Positions 1-11,624 of a stretch of 64,000 bases of DNA are shown one piece after another. How positions within the stretch are numbered: position 1 is the stretch's first letter; each line of letters begins with the position of its first letter. The stretch is taken from assembly GCF_004136315.1 (NCBI RefSeq), contig NZ_CP029562.1, forward strand, positions 5,107,501 to 5,171,500. The letters are read 5' to 3'. The notes beneath the pieces were generated by a model that was not told the origin of the DNA, made no database searches, and worked only from the letters and a program-made list of their open reading frames with translations. Source of the stretch: Mesorhizobium sp. Pch-S. Lineage in GTDB: Bacteria > Pseudomonadota > Alphaproteobacteria > Rhizobiales > Rhizobiaceae. The position numbers and the translations under genes were made by a program.

Positions 1-1078
1 TCCGAGCTATCTCGTCGTCAATGCCGACGAATCCGAGCCGGGAACCTGCAAGGATCGCGATATCCTGCGTCATGATCCTCACACGCTGGTTGAGGGTTGC
101 CTGCTGGCCGGCTTCGCCATGGGGGCGGTTGCTGCCTACATCTATGTCCGCGGCGAATTCATCCGTGAGCGTGAGGCGCTGCAGCGGGCCATCGATGAGG
201 CTTACGAAGCCAAGCTGATCGGCAAGGGCAACAAGAACGGCTACGATTTCGACATCTACGTCCATCATGGCGCGGGTGCCTATATCTGCGGCGAAGAGAC
301 CGCGCTGCTGGAAAGCCTGGAAGGCAAGAAGGGCCAGCCGCGCCTGAAGCCGCCGTTCCCGGCCAATGTCGGCCTTTATGGCTGCCCGACCACGGTCAAC
401 AATGTCGAGTCGATCGCCGTGGCCCCTACCATCCTGCGCCGCGGCGCAGCATGGTTCTCGTCGATCGGCCGCCCGAACAATGTCGGCACCAAGCTGTTCA
501 TGCTGGTTGGCCACGTCAACACGCCCTGCACCGTCGAAGAAGCGATGGGCATCACCTTCCGCGAACTCATCGAGAAGCATGGCGGCGGCATCCGCGGTGG
601 CTGGGACAACCTGCTCGCCGTCATCCCTGGCGGTGCGTCCTGCCCGGTCGTCAAGGCCGAGGACATCATCGACTGCCCGATGGATTTCGATGGCCTGCGC
701 GAGAAGAAATCCTCGTTTGGCACGGCTGCCGTCATCGTCATGGACAAGTCGACCGATATCGTGAAGGCGATCGCCAGACTTGCCTATTTCTTCAAGCACG
801 AAAGCTGTGGCCAGTGCACGCCATGCCGTGAAGGCACGGGCTGGATGTGGCGGGTGATGGAACGGCTGGTGCGCGGCGAGGCGCAGAAGCGCGAGATCGA
901 CATGCTGCTCGATGTCACGAAGCAGATCGAAGGTCACACGATCTGCGCGCTCGGCGATGCTGCGGCCTGGCCCATCCAGGGTCTGATCCGCAACTTCCGC
1001 CCGGAGATCGAGCGCCGCATCGACGAATTCACCCGCAACGCACACCGTGCCGAGCCGGTGCTTGTGGCGGCTGAGTAA
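1..1078 (+). CDS. nuoF: NADH-quinone oxidoreductase subunit F (5' partial)
   Basis: Peripheral-arm subunit of respiratory complex I that binds FMN and NADH and passes electrons to the N3 [4Fe-4S] cluster. The gene enters from the left edge in the frame starting at base 2, so about the first 70-80 residues of a protein usually near 434 residues are missing. Visible are the conserved NADE(S)EPGTCKDR stretch and a glycine-rich [15 protein letters not shown] region of the nucleotide site. The cluster ligands are in [14 protein letters not shown], with the fourth cysteine in HTICALGD near the C-terminus. It heads the visible part of the nuo operon, and 94 bases separate it from the next gene. The family assignment is secure; only the N-terminus cannot be judged. 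Confidence 0.97.
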   Translation, partial: PSYLVVNADESEPGTCKDRDILRHDPHTLVEGCLLAGFAMGAVAAYIYVRGEFIREREALQRAIDEAYEAKLIGKGNKNGYDFDIYVHHGAGAYICGEETALLESLEGKKGQPRLKPPFPANVGLYGCPTTVNNVESIAVAPTILRRGAAWFSSIGRPNNVGTKLFMLVGHVNTPCTVEEAMGITFRELIEKHGGGIRGGWDNLLAVIPGGASCPVVKAEDIIDCPMDFDGLREKKSSFGTAAVIVMDKSTDIVKAIARLAYFFKHESCGQCTPCREGTGWMWRVMERLVRGEAQKREIDMLLDVTKQIEGHTICALGDAAAWPIQGLIRNFRPEIERRIDEFTRNAHRAEPVLVAAE

Positions 1079-1172
1079 CATAAGGCAAGAAACGGAAGCC
1101 GGGACAAACCCGGGTTTCAAGGAAACGGCTGAAAGCAGGGCATCAGGAACGAAACGGCTTAGGAGTGAGCCA

Positions 1173-1895
1173 ATGTCGATGTTTCCCATACCCGACACAG
1201 TGCCTGACAGGAACGAATTCGAGAAAATGACCCAGGATCTGACCAGGATGATGCCGCAGGAGATGGCCAGTGCCGTCAACCTGTTCGCGCATCCGGTTGC
1301 CGGTGCCGCCGCATTCTCGGCGCTCGGCTTCGGTCTGGCCAGCCATGCTTTCGGCGTCTGGGTCGGCGCGCTGACCGGTGCCGCCGAGATGTCGCAGCGC
1401 CTTATGCAGCCGGTTCTGGACGATTTCCCCGGCTCAGCGAGGAGCTTTGCCGACCGTGACGACGCACCGGTCGCCAAGGCTCCGGCAGTGCGGGCACGCG
1501 TTGCAACAAGAAAGCTGATCGCAGAAGCACAGTCCGTGGCCGAAAAGATCGTGGAACCGGTCGTTGAGACGACGGAAGACATTCAGCCCGTCGAGACCGC
1601 CGTGGTCGAAGTGCCCGCTGCCGTCGCCGTCACTGCCTTGATGCCGGAAGATTTCCGCAAGCCCGCCAGCATCGACAAACCCGCCGTTCCGGACGACCTC
1701 AAGGCAATCGCCGGTGTCGGTCCGAAGCTTGAAAAGGTCCTGAACGATCTCGGTGTCTGGACCTATACGCAGGTCGCTGCCTGGACGCCTGCCGAGGTTG
1801 CCTGGGTGGACGACTATCTTGGCTTCAAGGGCCGTGTCGAACGCGACGGCTGGCTGACACAAGCGGCGGCTTTGACCGCCAAGACGAAAAACTGA
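1173..1895 (+). CDS. Helix-hairpin-helix protein encoded inside the nuo operon
   Basis: A 240-residue protein between nuoF and nuoG. The start at 1173 is chosen because AGGAG lies 7 bases upstream; an upstream extension would run into nuoF. The N-terminal third is hydrophobic and alanine/glycine rich (residues about 30-75) and resembles a phasin-like helical segment. The middle is low-complexity and valine/alanine rich. The last 60 residues (from [20 protein letters not shown]) form a helix-hairpin-helix domain. From family knowledge, this domain is also found at the C-terminus of long NuoE proteins of alphaproteobacteria, so it may be a paralogue or detached form of that extension. Its position suggests a complex I accessory or assembly role, but this is inference. 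No catalytic motif is visible. Confidence 0.75.
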   Translation: MSMFPIPDTVPDRNEFEKMTQDLTRMMPQEMASAVNLFAHPVAGAAAFSALGFGLASHAFGVWVGALTGAAEMSQRLMQPVLDDFPGSARSFADRDDAPVAKAPAVRARVATRKLIAEAQSVAEKIVEPVVETTEDIQPVETAVVEVPAAVAVTALMPEDFRKPASIDKPAVPDDLKAIAGVGPKLEKVLNDLGVWTYTQVAAWTPAEVAWVDDYLGFKGRVERDGWLTQAAALTAKTKN

Positions 1896-1915
1896 GCGAA
1901 GGAAAGGCGACGGCG

Positions 1916-1993
1916 ATGCAGGTCCACGACACGCGCGATGTGCTCGCCGTTCGCAACGCATACGAAGCGGCCCAGGCCGCCAGGAGCAATTGA
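1916..1993 (+). CDS. 25-codon ORF translationally coupled to nuoG
   Basis: A short reading frame of 25 residues beginning [10 protein letters not shown] and ending RSN. It is preceded by a good ribosome binding site (AGGAAAGG, about 8 bases upstream), and its TGA overlaps the nuoG ATG in the form TGATG. It lies wholly in the nuoG leader. It could be a real small protein, or a leader that delivers ribosomes to nuoG. The peptide is soluble, with alternating charged and alanine residues. Evidence is limited to the binding site and the stop/start overlap. Confidence 0.4.
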   Translation: MQVHDTRDVLAVRNAYEAAQAARSN

Positions 1994-4070
1994 TGGCAAA
2001 GCTCAAGGTCGACGGGAAAGAGATCGAGGTACCCGACCACTACACGCTGCTGCAGGCAGCGGAAGCGGCGGGCGCGGAAGTGCCGCGCTTCTGTTTCCAT
2101 GAGCGGCTGTCGATTGCCGGCAACTGCCGCATGTGCCTGGTCGAAGTGAAGGGCGGGCCGCCCAAGCCGCAGGCCTCCTGCGCCATGGGTGTGCGCGACC
2201 TGCGCCCCGGCCCGAACGGCGAGCCGCCGGAAATGTTGACCAACTCGCCTATGGTCAAGAAGGCGCGTGAAGGCGTGATGGAGTTCCTGCTCATCAACCA
2301 TCCGCTCGACTGTCCGATCTGCGACCAGGGCGGCGAGTGCGACCTGCAGGATCAGGCGATGGCCTTCGGTGTCGATTCCTCGCGCTTCCACGAGAACAAG
2401 CGTGCGGTCGAGGACAAATATATCGGCCCGCTGGTGAAGACGGTGATGAACCGCTGCATCCACTGCACGCGTTGCGTCCGTTTCACAACGGAAGTCGCCG
2501 GCATTTCCGAGCTCGGCCTGATCGGTCGCGGCGAGGACGCCGAGATCACCACCTATCTCGAGCAGGCGATGACCTCGGAACTGCAGGGCAACGTCGTTGA
2601 CCTGTGCCCGGTCGGCGCGCTGACCTCGAAGCCCTTCGCCTTCACGGCGCGTCCGTGGGAATTGACCAAGACGGAATCGATCGATGTCATGGACGCGGTC
2701 GGCTCGGCGATCCGGGTCGACAGCCGCGGCCGTGAAGTCATGCGCATTCTGCCGCGCGTCAACGAAGCGGTGAATGAGGAGTGGATCTCCGACAAGACCC
2801 GCTACATCTGGGATGGCCTGCGCACGCAGCGCCTCGACCGGCCTTACGTGCGCAAGAACGGCAAGCTGACTCCGGCCACCTGGGCGGAAGCCTTCGAGAC
2901 TGTGAGGGTGCAGTTGCCAAGGCAGCGCCGGAGAAGATCGGCGCCATCGCCGGCGATCTCGCTGCTGTCGAGGAAATGTATGCGTTGAAGCTTCTGGCAC
3001 AGTCGCTCGGCTCGGCCAGCATCGACTGCCGCCAGGATGGTGCAGCGCTCGATCCCTCGCTCGGTCGTGCCAGCTACATCTTCAACCCGACCATCGAAGG
3101 CATCGAGCAGGCCGACGCAGTATTGATCGTTGGTGCGAATCCGCGTTTTGAGGCTTCGGTGCTCAATGCCCGCATTCGCAAACGCTGGCGCGTCGGCAAT
3201 CTGCCGGTCGCCGTCGTCGGCGAGGTTGGCGACACCCGCTACGATTATGAGCCGCTCGGTGCCGGCCCTGACACGCTGAAGGACCTCGCCGAAGGCAATG
3301 GCAAGTTCTTCCAGACACTGAAGAAGGCCGAACATCCGCTGATCATTGTCGGTCAGGGTGCGCTGTCGCGTTCGGACGGCGCGGCCGTACTCGGCCAGGT
3401 CGCCAAACTTGCCCAGGCGGTCGGCGCTGTGAAGGACGGCTGGAACGGCTTCGCGGTCTTGCACACCGCCGCTGCCCGCGTCGGCGGCCTCGACATCGGT
3501 TTCGTGCCGGGTGAGGGCGGCAAGGACACTGCCGGCATCCTGAGCGACAGCGAAGTGCTGTTCCTGCTCGGTGCCGACGAACTCGACATGGCCAAGGCTT
3601 CCGGCTTCGTCGTCTATATCGGAACGCATGGCGATGCCGGTGCACACCGCGCCGATGTCATCCTGCCAGCCGCAGCCTACACCGAAAAATCAGCCACCTA
3701 CGTAAACACCGAAGGCCGCGTGCAGCAGACCAACCGTGCCGGTTTCGCTCCCGGCGATGCCCGCGAGGACTGGGCGATCCTGCGGGCGCTTTCGGATGTG
3801 CTTGGCAAGAAATTGCCTTTCGATTCGCTGGCGCAGCTGCGGCAGAAGCTCTATGGCGAGCACCCGCATCTTGCCCGCATCGACCAGATCGCGGCAGGCG
3901 AGGCTGACGATATCGCCAAGGCGGCCAAGCTCGGCGGACGCCTTGCCAAGGCAGCCTTCACTTCGGCGGTTGAGGACTTCTATTTGACGAACCCGATCGC
4001 ACGCGCTTCCGCGGTGATGGCCGAATGCTCGGCGCTCGCGAAGAACGGCTTCAGGCAGGCAGCGGAATAA
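1993..4070 (+). pseudogene. nuoG: NADH-quinone oxidoreductase subunit G, interrupted by a -1 frameshift
   Basis: Large iron-sulphur subunit of the complex I peripheral arm. The first frame (1993 to about 2907) carries the N-terminal [2Fe-2S] ferredoxin domain ([19 protein letters not shown]), the [19 protein letters not shown] ligand segment and the [4Fe-4S] motif RCIHCTRC. The molybdopterin-like C-terminal domain continues to 4070 in another frame. The break lies at the GGG run at 2906-2908. Adding one G there restores [19 protein letters not shown] and a single reading frame of 692 residues, the normal family size. Both halves are otherwise free of stops and well conserved. It may be a sequencing or assembly error, a recent mutation, or a slippage site. 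The ATG at 1993 overlaps the preceding small ORF. Confidence 0.9.
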
Positions 4071-4073
4071 ACC

Positions 4074-5117
4074 ATGGACAGCTTCTTTTCCTTCTACGTG
4101 CTGCCAGCGCTGATCATACTGCTGAAGTCGTTTGCGCTGATCGTGCCGCTGCTCGTCATCATCGCTTTCCTTCTCTATGCCGACCGCAAGGTCTGGGCGG
4201 CTGTCCAGTTGCGGCGCGGCCCGAACGTGGTCGGCCCCTTCGGCCTGCTGCAATCCTTCGCCGATCTCTTGAAGTTCGTGTTCAAGGAGCCGGTGATTCC
4301 GTCCGGCGCCAACAAGGGTGTGTTCCTGCTCGCCCCGCTGGTTTCGGCTGTGCTGGCGATTTCGGCCTGGGCCGTCATCCCGGTCAATGCCGGCTGGGCC
4401 ATCGCCAACATCAATGTCGGCATCCTCTACGTCTTCGCCATCTCCTCGCTGGAGGTCTATGGCGTGATCATGGGCGGCTGGGCCTCGAATTCGAAATATC
4501 CATTCCTCGGTGCCCTGCGCTCGGCGGCGCAGATGGTGTCCTATGAAGTGTCGATCGGCTTCGTCATCGTCACCGTGCTGCTCTGCGTCGGTTCGCTGAA
4601 CCTCAGCGATATCGTGCTGTCGCAGCAGGATGGCCTGGGTACCAAGCTCGGCATGCCCAATACCTTCCTCGACTGGCACTGGCTGAGCCTGTTCCCGATG
4701 TTCGTCATCTTCTTCATCTCGGCCCTGGCCGAGACGAACAGGCCGCCCTTCGATCTGGTCGAGGCAGAATCCGAGCTCGTCGCCGGTCACATGGTCGAAT
4801 ATTCGTCGACGCCGTTCCTGCTGTTCTTCCTCGGGGAATATGTTGCGATCGTGCTGATGTGCGCGCTCGCCACAATCCTGTTCCTTGGCGGGTGGCTGCC
4901 GCCGTTCGACTTCGCACCCTTCACCTGGGTGCCAGGCGTGATCTGGTTCATACTCAAGGTCTGCCTGATGTTCTTCTTCTTCTCCATAGTGAAGGCATTC
5001 GTGCCGCGTTACCGCTATGACCAGCTGATGCGGCTGGGCTGGAAGGTGTTCCTGCCGATCTCGCTGTTCATGGTCGTTGCGACCGCGGCATTCCTCAAGA
5101 TTACGGGATGGGCATGA
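4074..5117 (+). CDS. nuoH: NADH-quinone oxidoreductase subunit H
   Basis: Membrane subunit (347 residues) at the junction between the peripheral and membrane arms of complex I, contributing to the quinone chamber. About eight hydrophobic segments are visible. Family signatures include the cytoplasmic loops [20 protein letters not shown] near residue 40 and [20 protein letters not shown] near residue 225, which are rich in the acidic and arginine residues linked to quinone coupling. It starts three bases after the nuoG stop, and its TGA overlaps the nuoI start, so it is a middle cistron of the operon. Confidence 0.98.
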   Translation: MDSFFSFYVLPALIILLKSFALIVPLLVIIAFLLYADRKVWAAVQLRRGPNVVGPFGLLQSFADLLKFVFKEPVIPSGANKGVFLLAPLVSAVLAISAWAVIPVNAGWAIANINVGILYVFAISSLEVYGVIMGGWASNSKYPFLGALRSAAQMVSYEVSIGFVIVTVLLCVGSLNLSDIVLSQQDGLGTKLGMPNTFLDWHWLSLFPMFVIFFISALAETNRPPFDLVEAESELVAGHMVEYSSTPFLLFFLGEYVAIVLMCALATILFLGGWLPPFDFAPFTWVPGVIWFILKVCLMFFFFSIVKAFVPRYRYDQLMRLGWKVFLPISLFMVVATAAFLKITGWA

Positions 5118-5608
5118 TGGGTGCTCTCGCTCAAGCCGCCAAGGCGTTGCTGCTGAAAGACTTCGTTGGTGCGTTTTTCCTGTCGATGCGGCAGTTCGTG
5201 TCGCCAAAGGAAACGATCAACTACCCATACGAGAAGGGGCCGCTCAGCCCGCGCTTTCGCGGCGAGCATGCGTTGCGCCGTTATCCGAACGGAGAGGAAC
5301 GCTGCATCGCCTGCAAGCTGTGCGAGGCGATCTGCCCGGCGCAGGCCATCACCATCGAAGCGGGTCCACGCCGTAACGATGGCACGCGCCGCACCGTGCG
5401 TTACGACATCGACATGGTGAAGTGCATCTATTGCGGCTTCTGCCAGGAGGCCTGCCCGGTGGACGCGATTGTAGAAGGGCCCAATTTCGAATTCGCGACG
5501 GAGACGCGCGAAGAGCTCTACTACGACAAGGAAAAGCTGCTGGCCAACGGCGACCGGTGGGAGCGCGAGATCGCGCGCAACATCTCTCTGGACGCGCCGT
5601 ACCGGTGA
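5117..5608 (+). CDS. nuoI: NADH-quinone oxidoreductase subunit I
   Basis: A 163-residue ferredoxin-like subunit carrying clusters N6a and N6b, which relay electrons to N2. Two [4Fe-4S] motifs are visible: [12 protein letters not shown] and [12 protein letters not shown]. Three in-frame ATGs occur at 5108, 5114 and 5117. The last gives the usual rhizobial length and overlaps the nuoH TGA, so it is preferred, but 5108 is possible. The C-terminal tail [17 protein letters not shown] is typical of the family. About 130 bases without a gene separate it from nuoJ. Confidence 0.96.
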   Translation: MGALAQAAKALLLKDFVGAFFLSMRQFVSPKETINYPYEKGPLSPRFRGEHALRRYPNGEERCIACKLCEAICPAQAITIEAGPRRNDGTRRTVRYDIDMVKCIYCGFCQEACPVDAIVEGPNFEFATETREELYYDKEKLLANGDRWEREIARNISLDAPYR

Positions 5609-5738
5609 GTTTTGAAAAGTGGACGCGCCGCAACGGCTCGTCTAAGGACAACGCGATTTTGCGGCCGGAGGCGGGGCGAAATCGTAAAGAATTCGGCAGG
5701 GCGTCAGCCAGGCCCGACAGGAACCCGGGGGAACCCCA

Positions 5739-6359
5739 ATGTTGAACGGACTAGAGGCGGCCTTCTTCTACCTCTTCGCCTTTATCGCTGTGGCGTCGGC
5801 CTTCATGGTCATTTCGTCACGCAATCCCGTGCATTCGGTGCTGTACCTGATCCTGACGTTCTTCAATGCGGCCGGGCTGTTTCTGCTTACCGGCGCCGAA
5901 TTCCTGGCGATGATCCTGCTCGTCGTCTATGTCGGCGCGGTCATGGTGCTGTTCCTGTTCGTCGTCATGATGCTGGATGTCGACTTCGCTGAACTGAAGA
6001 GCGGTGCCTTGCAATATGCGCCGATCGGCGCTCTGGTCGGATTGATCCTGGCGGCCGAGCTCATCATCGTGCTTGGTGGCTACACGTTTGCGCCGCAGCT
6101 TGCCACCACGGTTGCGCAGAAGACCCCCGACATCGCCACCCGCACCAATACGGCGGCGCTCGGCGACATCCTCTATACGGACTACCTTTATTACTTCCAG
6201 ATAGCCGGCCTGGTGCTGCTGGTCGCCATGATCGGCGCCATCGTGCTGACGCTGCGCCACAAGCCGGGCGTCAAGCGGCAGTCGATTGCCGAGCAGGTCG
6301 CGCGCACGCCGGCGACGGCCATCGAAATCAAGAAAGTCGAGACGGGGAAGGGCATCTGA
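5739..6359 (+). CDS. nuoJ: NADH-quinone oxidoreductase subunit J
   Basis: A small antiporter-type membrane subunit of 206 residues with about five transmembrane helices. The family helix with [19 protein letters not shown] lies near residue 65. In NuoJ the tyrosine-glycine part of this helix can form a pi-bulge during turnover (family knowledge). The C-terminal tail is long and polar, as in other alphaproteobacteria. One base separates its stop from the nuoK start, indicating tight coupling. Confidence 0.97.
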   Translation: MLNGLEAAFFYLFAFIAVASAFMVISSRNPVHSVLYLILTFFNAAGLFLLTGAEFLAMILLVVYVGAVMVLFLFVVMMLDVDFAELKSGALQYAPIGALVGLILAAELIIVLGGYTFAPQLATTVAQKTPDIATRTNTAALGDILYTDYLYYFQIAGLVLLVAMIGAIVLTLRHKPGVKRQSIAEQVARTPATAIEIKKVETGKGI

Positions 6360-6360
6360 G

Positions 6361-6669
6361 ATGACCGTCGGCATCGCACATTACCTCACGCTTTCGGCAA
6401 TCCTGTTCACGCTCGGCGTGTTCGGCATCTTTCTGAACCGCAAGAACGTCATCGTCATCCTGATGTCGGTGGAACTGATCCTGCTTGCGGTGAACATCAA
6501 TTTCGTCGCCTTCTCGGCGGCGCTGGGCGATCTCGTCGGCCAGGTCTTCGCGCTGTTCGTGCTGACCGTGGCGGCGGCTGAAGCGGCGATTGGTCTTGCC
6601 ATCCTGGTCGTCTTCTTCCGCAACCGCGGCTCGATCGCGGTCGAAGACGTGAACATGATGAAGGGTTGA
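6361..6669 (+). CDS. nuoK: NADH-quinone oxidoreductase subunit K
   Basis: A 102-residue membrane subunit with three transmembrane helices. The conserved glutamates of the proton path are present in the second helix ([12 protein letters not shown]) and the third ([11 protein letters not shown]). The ATG at 6361 gives the normal family length; in-frame upstream codons would extend back into nuoJ. It lies directly after nuoJ and is followed 11 bases later by nuoL. Confidence 0.97.
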   Translation: MTVGIAHYLTLSAILFTLGVFGIFLNRKNVIVILMSVELILLAVNINFVAFSAALGDLVGQVFALFVLTVAAAEAAIGLAILVVFFRNRGSIAVEDVNMMKG

Positions 6670-6680
6670 GCGAAGCTATC

Positions 6681-8672
6681 ATGTATCAGGCAATCGTCTT
6701 TCTCCCTCTCATCGGCTTCCTGATCGTCGGGTTGTTCGGCAATTCGCTGGGCGCCAAGGCATCGGAATACATCACCTCGGGCTTCCTGGTGATCGCTGCG
6801 GCGCTGTCCTGGGTGGCCTTCTTCACGGTCGCGCTGGGCTCAGGTGAAGCGTTCACCGTACCGGTCTTGCGCTGGATCCAGTCGGGGGCGGTCGACGCTT
6901 CGTGGGCGCTGCGCATCGACACGCTGACTGCCGTCATGCTGGTTGTGGTCAACACCGTCTCGGCGTTGGTGCATATCTACTCGATCGGCTACATGCACCA
7001 CGATCCGAACCGGCCGCGTTTCTTTGCCTATCTGTCGCTGTTCACCTTCGCCATGCTGATGCTGGTGACGTCGGACAACCTGATCCAGATGTTCTTCGGA
7101 TGGGAGGGCGTCGGCCTGGCGTCCTATCTGCTGATCGGTTTCTGGTACAAGAAGCCGTCCGCAAACGCGGCCGCCATCAAGGCGTTCGTCGTCAACCGCG
7201 TCGGCGACTTCGGCTTCGCACTGGGCATCTTCGGCGTCTACATGCTGTTCGGCTCGGTCAACCTGTCGACGATCTTCGCCAACGCCGCTTCGTTCGCGCC
7301 GGCCGGCCATGACGCCGCCGCTGCAGCGACCGCGCATGGCGAGACCGTTCTGACCTTCCTCGGCTACGCGCTGGACAAGGGCGCAGCCCTGACGGTGGTC
7401 TGCCTGCTCCTGTTCATGGGCGCCATGGGCAAGTCGGCGCAGGTGCCGCTGCACACCTGGCTGCCGGACGCCATGGAAGGCCCGACGCCGGTTTCGGCCC
7501 TGATCCACGCAGCGACCATGGTCACCGCCGGCGTGTTCATGCTGGCGCGCCTGTCACCGCTGTTCGAGCTCTCGCACACGGCGCTGACCGTGGTAACCTT
7601 CATCGGCGCCATCACCGCCTTCTTCGCGGCCACCGTCGGCCTGGTGCAGAACGACATCAAGCGCGTGATCGCCTATTCGACCTGTTCGCAGCTCGGCTAC
7701 ATGTTCGTGGCGCTTGGCGTCGGCGCCTATGGTGCCGCGATCTTCCACCTGTTCACGCATGCCTTCTTCAAGGCTCTGCTGTTCCTGGGTTCGGGCTCGG
7801 TCATCCATGCGATGTCGGACGAGCAGGACATGCGCAACATGGGCGGCATCCGCAAACTGATCCCGACCACCTACTGGATGATGGTGATCGGTACGCTGGC
7901 GCTCACCGGCGTTGGCATCCCGGCAACGGTCATCGGTACCGCCGGCTTCTTCTCGAAGGACGCCATCATCGAAAGCGCCTTCGTCGGCCACAATTCGGTT
8001 GCGATGTTCGCCTTCACCCTGCTGGTCATCGCTGCCTGCTTCACCTCGTTCTACTCCTGGCGCCTGATCTTCATGACCTTCCATGGCAAGCCGCGTGCCA
8101 GCCATGAGGTGATGCACCATGTGCATGAATCGCCGCCCGTGATGCTGGTGCCGCTGTTCATCCTGGCGGTCGGTGCGATTGCCGCGGGCTTCCTGTTCCA
8201 TGATTATTTCATCGGCGAGGCCTATGCCGAATTCTGGAAGGGCTCGCTGTTCACGCTGCCGGACAACCACATCCTGCATGACATGCATGGTGTGCCGATG
8301 TGGGTGAAGCTGTCGCCGTTCGTTGCCATGATCGTCGGCTTCCTGGTCTCGTGGAAGTTCTACATCTCGTCGCCGCAGATCCCGGTGGCGCTGGCGCAGC
8401 GGCATCGCGGCCTTTATGCCTTCCTGCTCAACAAGTGGTACTTCGATGAGCTGTACGACTTCCTGTTCGTGCGGCCGGCCAAGCGTCTCGGCTACTTCCT
8501 GTGGAAGAAGGGCGACGGTGCGGTCATCGATGGTCTGGGACCTGACGGCGTCTCGGCCCGCGTGGTCGATGTCACCAACCGCGTGGTCAAGCTGCAGACC
8601 GGCTATCTCTATCACTATGCCTTCGCCATGCTGATCGGCGTGGCGGCACTCGTCACCTGGATGATGCTCTGA
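6681..8672 (+). CDS. nuoL: NADH-quinone oxidoreductase subunit L
   Basis: A distal antiporter-like proton-pumping subunit of 663 residues with the long lateral helix and about 16 transmembrane segments. Visible signatures are [19 protein letters not shown] with the key glutamate, and [20 protein letters not shown] with the lysine, histidine and aspartate of the Mrp-type channel. A C-terminal amphipathic stretch is followed by a last helix ([19 protein letters not shown]). ATG 6681 is preferred over a TTG at 6666 inside the nuoK end. The stop overlaps the nuoM start (TGATG), so translation is coupled. Confidence 0.97.
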   Translation: MYQAIVFLPLIGFLIVGLFGNSLGAKASEYITSGFLVIAAALSWVAFFTVALGSGEAFTVPVLRWIQSGAVDASWALRIDTLTAVMLVVVNTVSALVHIYSIGYMHHDPNRPRFFAYLSLFTFAMLMLVTSDNLIQMFFGWEGVGLASYLLIGFWYKKPSANAAAIKAFVVNRVGDFGFALGIFGVYMLFGSVNLSTIFANAASFAPAGHDAAAAATAHGETVLTFLGYALDKGAALTVVCLLLFMGAMGKSAQVPLHTWLPDAMEGPTPVSALIHAATMVTAGVFMLARLSPLFELSHTALTVVTFIGAITAFFAATVGLVQNDIKRVIAYSTCSQLGYMFVALGVGAYGAAIFHLFTHAFFKALLFLGSGSVIHAMSDEQDMRNMGGIRKLIPTTYWMMVIGTLALTGVGIPATVIGTAGFFSKDAIIESAFVGHNSVAMFAFTLLVIAACFTSFYSWRLIFMTFHGKPRASHEVMHHVHESPPVMLVPLFILAVGAIAAGFLFHDYFIGEAYAEFWKGSLFTLPDNHILHDMHGVPMWVKLSPFVAMIVGFLVSWKFYISSPQIPVALAQRHRGLYAFLLNKWYFDELYDFLFVRPAKRLGYFLWKKGDGAVIDGLGPDGVSARVVDVTNRVVKLQTGYLYHYAFAMLIGVAALVTWMML

Positions 8673-10177
8673 TGACCGACTGGCCAATTCTCTCCACGGT
8701 CACCTTCCTGCCGCTCGTCGGCGCGCTGCTGATCCTGTTCATTCGCGACGACAGCGAAGCAGGACGCCGCAACGTGCGTGCGATCGCACTATGGACGACC
8801 ATCATCACTTTCCTGGTGTCGCTGCCGATCTGGATCTACTTCGACAATGCCAATCCCGGCTTCCAGTTCGTCGAGAAGACGTCCTGGCTGGACAGCGGCA
8901 TTTCCTACCATATGGGCGTCGACGGCATCTCGATGCTGTTCGTCATCCTGACGACCTTCCTGATGCCGCTCTGCATCCTCGCATCGTGGAGTTCGGTGGA
9001 GAAGCGCGTCAAGGAATACATGATCGCGTTCCTGATCCTGGAAACGCTGATGATCGGCGTGTTCTGCGCGCTCGATATCGTGCTGTTCTACGTCTTCTTC
9101 GAAGCCGGCCTGATCCCGATGTTCATCATCATCGGCGTGTGGGGCGGCAAGCGGCGCGTCTACGCCTCGTTCAAGTTCTTCCTCTATACGCTGCTCGGTT
9201 CGGTGCTGATGCTGCTGGCCATCATGGCGATGTTCTGGCAGGCCGGCACCACCGACATCCCGACGCTGCTGTCACACGATTTCCCGGCCAACATGCAGAC
9301 CTGGCTATGGCTGGCCTTCTTCGCATCCTTCGCGGTGAAGATGCCGATGTGGCCGGTGCACACCTGGTTGCCGGATGCGCACGTCGAAGCGCCGACGGCC
9401 GGTTCGGTCATCCTGGCCGGCATCCTGCTGAAGATGGGCGGTTATGGCTTCCTGCGTTTCTCGCTGCCGATGTTCCCGCTGGCCTCCGAATTCTTCGCGC
9501 CGATGGTGTTCACGCTGTCGGTGGTGGCCATCATCTACACCTCGCTGGTGGCGCTGATGCAGGAGGACATCAAGAAGCTGATCGCCTATTCGTCGGTCGC
9601 CCATATGGGCTTCGTCACGATGGGCATCTTCACGATCAACCAGGAAGGCGTTCAAGGCGCGATCTTCCAGATGCTGAGCCACGGCCTGGTGTCGGGCGCA
9701 TTGTTCCTGTGCGTCGGCGTCATCTACGACCGCCTGCACACCCGCGAGATCGCTGCCTATGGCGGCCTGGTCAACAACATGCCGAAATACGCCACGGTGT
9801 TCCTGATCTTCACCATGGCCAATGTCGGTCTGCCGGGCACCAGCGGTTTCGTCGGCGAGTTCCTGACCATGCTCGGCGCCTTCAAGGTCAACACCTGGGT
9901 GGCTTTCTTTGCCGCCACCGGCGTCATCCTGTCAGCTGCCTATGCGCTGTGGCTCTATCGCCGCGTCATCTTCGGGGCACTGACCAAGGACAGCCTGAAG
10001 GGCATGCTGGACCTGTCGCTGCGCGAGAAGGTGGTGATCTACCCGCTGGTGGTCCTGGTCATCTTCTTCGGCGTCTATCCGGCACCGGTGTTCGACGCCA
10101 CGGCTGCCTCCGTCAAGTCCCTCGTCACCAACGTCACCGCATCCATCGGCTCCGCGCAGACCGCGGCGGCGCACTGA
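8672..10177 (+). CDS. nuoM: NADH-quinone oxidoreductase subunit M
   Basis: A middle antiporter-like proton-pumping subunit of 501 residues. The glutamate of the half-channel is in [10 protein letters not shown]. The lysine and the broken-helix region are in [18 protein letters not shown] and [20 protein letters not shown]. Fourteen hydrophobic helices can be traced. It begins on the last base of nuoL and is followed 10 bases later by nuoN, so it belongs to the same transcript. Confidence 0.98.
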   Translation: MTDWPILSTVTFLPLVGALLILFIRDDSEAGRRNVRAIALWTTIITFLVSLPIWIYFDNANPGFQFVEKTSWLDSGISYHMGVDGISMLFVILTTFLMPLCILASWSSVEKRVKEYMIAFLILETLMIGVFCALDIVLFYVFFEAGLIPMFIIIGVWGGKRRVYASFKFFLYTLLGSVLMLLAIMAMFWQAGTTDIPTLLSHDFPANMQTWLWLAFFASFAVKMPMWPVHTWLPDAHVEAPTAGSVILAGILLKMGGYGFLRFSLPMFPLASEFFAPMVFTLSVVAIIYTSLVALMQEDIKKLIAYSSVAHMGFVTMGIFTINQEGVQGAIFQMLSHGLVSGALFLCVGVIYDRLHTREIAAYGGLVNNMPKYATVFLIFTMANVGLPGTSGFVGEFLTMLGAFKVNTWVAFFAATGVILSAAYALWLYRRVIFGALTKDSLKGMLDLSLREKVVIYPLVVLVIFFGVYPAPVFDATAASVKSLVTNVTASIGSAQTAAAH

Positions 10178-10187
10178 GTAGAGCATC

Positions 10188-11624
10188 ATGACCTCGGATC
10201 TTATCTCCAGCCTTTCGCTCACCACGCCGGAGCTGATCATCGCCATCGGCGCGCTGGTCCTCCTGATGGTTGGCGCCTATTCGCGCGAAGCTTCGAGCGG
10301 GGCCATCACCGGGCTTGCGGTGGCGATCCTGATCGTCGCCGGCGGCTGGATGCTGTTCGTCTCCGGAGAGGGCAACGCCTTTGGCAGCGCCTTCGTACAG
10401 GACCCGTTTGCCCGCTTCATGAAGCTGCTGTCGCTGATCGGCTCGGCGGTCACGCTGATCATGTCGGTGCGCTTCGCCAAGGCCGAACGTTTCGACAAGT
10501 TCGAATATCCGGTGCTGATCCTGCTCTGCACGCTCGGCATGATGCTGATGATCTCGGCCAACGGAATGATCGCGCTCTACCTTGGGCTCGAGCTGCAGTC
10601 GCTGGCGATCTATGTGCTCGCCGCCATCAACCGCGACAATGTCCGCTCGACGGAGGCCGGCCTGAAGTACTTCGTGCTCGGCGCGCTGTCGTCCGGCATG
10701 CTGCTCTACGGTATCAGCCTGGTCTACGGCTACACCGGCAATGTCTCCTTCGAAGCGATTGCCTCGGCGCTGGGGCAGGGCGAGCGTCAGCTCGGCCTGG
10801 TGTTCGGTCTGGTCTTCGTTCTGGCTGGTCTGGCCTTCAAGATTTCCGCCGTGCCGTTCCACATGTGGACGCCCGACGTCTATGAGGGCGCTCCGACACC
10901 GATCACGGCTTTCCTGGCAGCAGCGCCGAAGATGGCCGCGATGGCGCTCATCGTGCGCGTCACGATGGGAGCCTTCGAGCCGATCGCCAAGGACTGGCAG
11001 CAGATCATCGTCTTCATCTCGATCGCGTCGATGGCGCTTGGTGCTTTCGCCGCCATCGGTCAGACCAACATCAAGCGCCTGATGGCCTATTCCTCCATCG
11101 GCCATATGGGTTATGCGCTGGTCGGTCTCGCAGCCAATTCCGAGGCTGGCGTGCGTGGCGTCGTCATCTATATGCTGATCTATCTGGTGATGACGCTGGG
11201 CACCTTCGCCTTCATCCTCGCCATGCGCCGCAACAACGAGAATGTCGAAAAGATCAGCGATCTGGCCGGCCTGTCCTCGACCAACCCAGCGATGGCAACC
11301 ATCCTCACCATCCTGATGTTCTCGCTGGCCGGTATTCCGCCGCTCGCGGGTTTCTGGGGGAAGTGGTACGTTTTCCTCGCGGCGATCAACGCCAATCTCT
11401 ACGCACTGGCGATCATCGGCGTTCTGGCCTCCGTGGTGGGTGCATTCTATTACCTGCGCATCATCAAGATCATGTGGTTCGATGAGCCTGTCGGCGGCTT
11501 CCAGCCCATGGCCGGCGAACTGCGCCTCGTGCTCGGCGTTTCCGGTGCCTTCGTGCTGTTCTACGTGCTGATAGGCGGCCCGATCAGCACCTATGCGCAA
11601 GCCGCTGCGAAGACGTTCTTTTGA
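10188..11624 (+). CDS. nuoN: NADH-quinone oxidoreductase subunit N
   Basis: The third antiporter-like membrane subunit of complex I, 478 residues. The channel glutamate lies in [16 protein letters not shown]. The broken-helix segment with lysine and histidine lies in [20 protein letters not shown], followed by [12 protein letters not shown]. It is the last complex I gene. Its TGA overlaps the birA ATG, so birA is probably co-translated with the end of the operon. Confidence 0.98.
   Translation: MTSDLISSLSLTTPELIIAIGALVLLMVGAYSREASSGAITGLAVAILIVAGGWMLFVSGEGNAFGSAFVQDPFARFMKLLSLIGSAVTLIMSVRFAKAERFDKFEYPVLILLCTLGMMLMISANGMIALYLGLELQSLAIYVLAAINRDNVRSTEAGLKYFVLGALSSGMLLYGISLVYGYTGNVSFEAIASALGQGERQLGLVFGLVFVLAGLAFKISAVPFHMWTPDVYEGAPTPITAFLAAAPKMAAMALIVRVTMGAFEPIAKDWQQIIVFISIASMALGAFAAIGQTNIKRLMAYSSIGHMGYALVGLAANSEAGVRGVVIYMLIYLVMTLGTFAFILAMRRNNENVEKISDLAGLSSTNPAMATILTILMFSLAGIPPLAGFWGKWYVFLAAINANLYALAIIGVLASVVGAFYYLRIIKIMWFDEPVGGFQPMAGELRLVLGVSGAFVLFYVLIGGPISTYAQAAAKTFF

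Noticed and set aside
3690..5207. 505-codon minus-strand open frame over nuoG/nuoH
   Set aside because: Composition is rich in Arg, Gln, His and Glu with no domain pattern. It is the antisense shadow of GC-rich conserved genes.
7554..8687. 377-codon minus-strand frame over nuoL
   Set aside because: Antisense shadow with the same compositional bias as the others.
10134..11600. 488-codon minus-strand open frame over nuoN
   Set aside because: Shadow of nuoN; low-complexity charged sequence, no binding site, and the plus-strand gene is certain.
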